Below, piece after piece: positions 14,440 to 14,846 of a DNA stretch of 14,846 nt. Every line of letters begins with the position of its first letter. Position 1 is the stretch's first letter. This stretch comes from Clostridiales bacterium (GTDB taxonomy: Bacteria > Bacillota > Clostridia > Peptostreptococcales > Anaerovoracaceae), in NCBI GenBank assembly GCA_009778415.1, contig WRJV01000312.1:1-14846 (forward strand), written 5' to 3'. The notes under the pieces are model-generated. The model searched no databases, was not told the origin of the DNA, and worked only from the letters and a program-made list of their open reading frames with translations. Made by a program: the position numbers and the translations under genes.

Positions 14440-14846
14440 TTACAGCAGCTGCCCCACGGACTCCATGATTTCGGTTATCTTGACGCCGAAGGAATCGTCA
14501 ATGACGACCACGTCCCCTTTAGCGAACTTCTGCCCGTTCACGTATATGTCCACTTGGTCCCCTGCCAGTTTGTCAAGTACTATCAGCGTCCCTTGGGCAA
14601 AGTCCATAATCTCCTTTACCTGCTTCTTCGTCCTCCCTATTTCAACAGAAACTTGAAGCGGAACCGACATTATGAGGCCCAGGTTTGCTGGCTCGCTTTC
14701 CGAAAAATCCCTCGCTTGCTTGTAGCCGGTCCTCTGGGGCTCTACGCTTATTACCTTTGGCGGCGGCGGGGCGTACGCCGGCGGGGGCGCCGGGGCGTAT
14801 GCGGGCGGAGGCGGCGGCGGGGCAGCAGCCGGAGCCGGGGCCGGGG
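14440..14846 (-). CDS. fliY: Flagellar motor switch protein FliN/FliY, C-terminal part
   Basis: The frame stays open to the right edge; 134 codons are visible. The last 80 or so residues are the FliN surface-presentation (SpoA) domain: NLGLIMSVPLQVSVEIGRTK, a DFAQGTLIVLDKLAGD stretch, VDIYVNGQKFAKGDVVVIDD and FGVKITEI. This domain builds the lower C-ring, where CheY-P and export components dock. Upstream is a short linker, then a Pro/Ala/Tyr-rich stretch that reaches the window edge. A long Pro-rich linker suggests the FliY architecture (CheC-like phosphatase domain, linker, FliN domain), but an extended FliN cannot be excluded because the 5' part lies outside. The Met at 14670 is internal, since the domain clearly begins before it. 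Confidence 0.88.
   Translation of the reverse strand, partial: PAPAPAAAPPPPPPAYAPAPPPAYAPPPPKVISVEPQRTGYKQARDFSESEPANLGLIMSVPLQVSVEIGRTKKQVKEIMDFAQGTLIVLDKLAGDQVDIYVNGQKFAKGDVVVIDDSFGVKITEIMESVGQLL
14758..14846 (-). repeat. Low-complexity tract coding for a Pro/Ala/Tyr linker
   Basis: 29 consecutive codons on the minus strand encode only Pro, Ala and Tyr, with the motif PAYAP twice and a run of six Pro. On the plus strand it appears as a G/C-rich near-repeat of GGCG units with GCGTAYGCBGGCGG occurring twice. It continues beyond the window. Confidence 0.75.

Noticed and set aside
14440..14670. A 76-residue stand-alone FliN starting at the Met at 14670
   Set aside because: The FliN domain begins before this Met and the frame continues open to the window edge; no ribosome binding site precedes the Met.

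Overview
The window (14.8 kb) looks like chromosomal DNA of a motile, anaerobe-type Bacillota, most likely a member of the Clostridia. The support is indirect: strong AGGAGG-type ribosome binding sites, TTGACA/TATAAT promoters, lipobox lipoproteins, a stalk-domain (copper-amine-oxidase-N-like) secreted protein, a Firmicutes-style FliP without a cleaved signal peptide, and a FliK-like/FlhB2 gene pair resembling Bacillus ylqG-ylqH. The genus cannot be determined. No rRNA, tRNA, CRISPR array, origin or intact insertion sequence was found.

Layout. (1) 1-3130 holds accessory surface genes: a probable gene end at 1-62, an AT-rich stalk-domain exported protein on the minus strand (137-1048), then a plus-strand pair made of a HEAT-like protein and a WG-repeat lipoprotein (1220-3120). 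The divergent region at 1049-1219 carries two good sigma-A-type promoters, and the one for the stalk gene would give a leaderless mRNA. (2) 3179-7449 is a minus-strand housekeeping cluster, transcribed rdgB - yihY - metG - tatD. It covers nucleotide-pool sanitation, an inner-membrane protein, methionyl-tRNA synthetase and a TatD-type nuclease. (3) 7688-9247 is a plus-strand lipoprotein with three tandem copies of one extracellular domain behind a glycine-rich tether. (4) 9248-9547 is a convergent 300-bp gap holding a decayed coding remnant and a 13-bp palindrome. (5) 9548-14846 is a tightly packed minus-strand flagellar export operon, fliN/fliY (partial) - fliO - fliP - fliQ - fliR - flhB - fliK-like - flhB2, open at the right edge.

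How the genes work together. FliO, FliP, FliQ, FliR and FlhB form or assemble the membrane part of the flagellar type III export gate, and FliN/FliY belongs to the C-ring. FlhB is the autocleaving substrate-specificity switch. It is followed directly by a FliK-like protein, whose family C-terminal domain senses hook completion and acts on FlhB, and by a free-standing copy of the FlhB C-terminal domain that lacks the cleavage motif. flhA and cheY, neighbours of these genes in Bacillus, are not where they would be expected.

I did not find a clearly new biological system. The best leads are the FliK-like/FlhB2 module fused into the end of the export operon, the NPSH variant of the FlhB cleavage site, the leaderless stalk-gene promoter with a helically phased upstream direct repeat, the triplicated-domain lipoprotein, and the unidentified remnant at 9291-9515.
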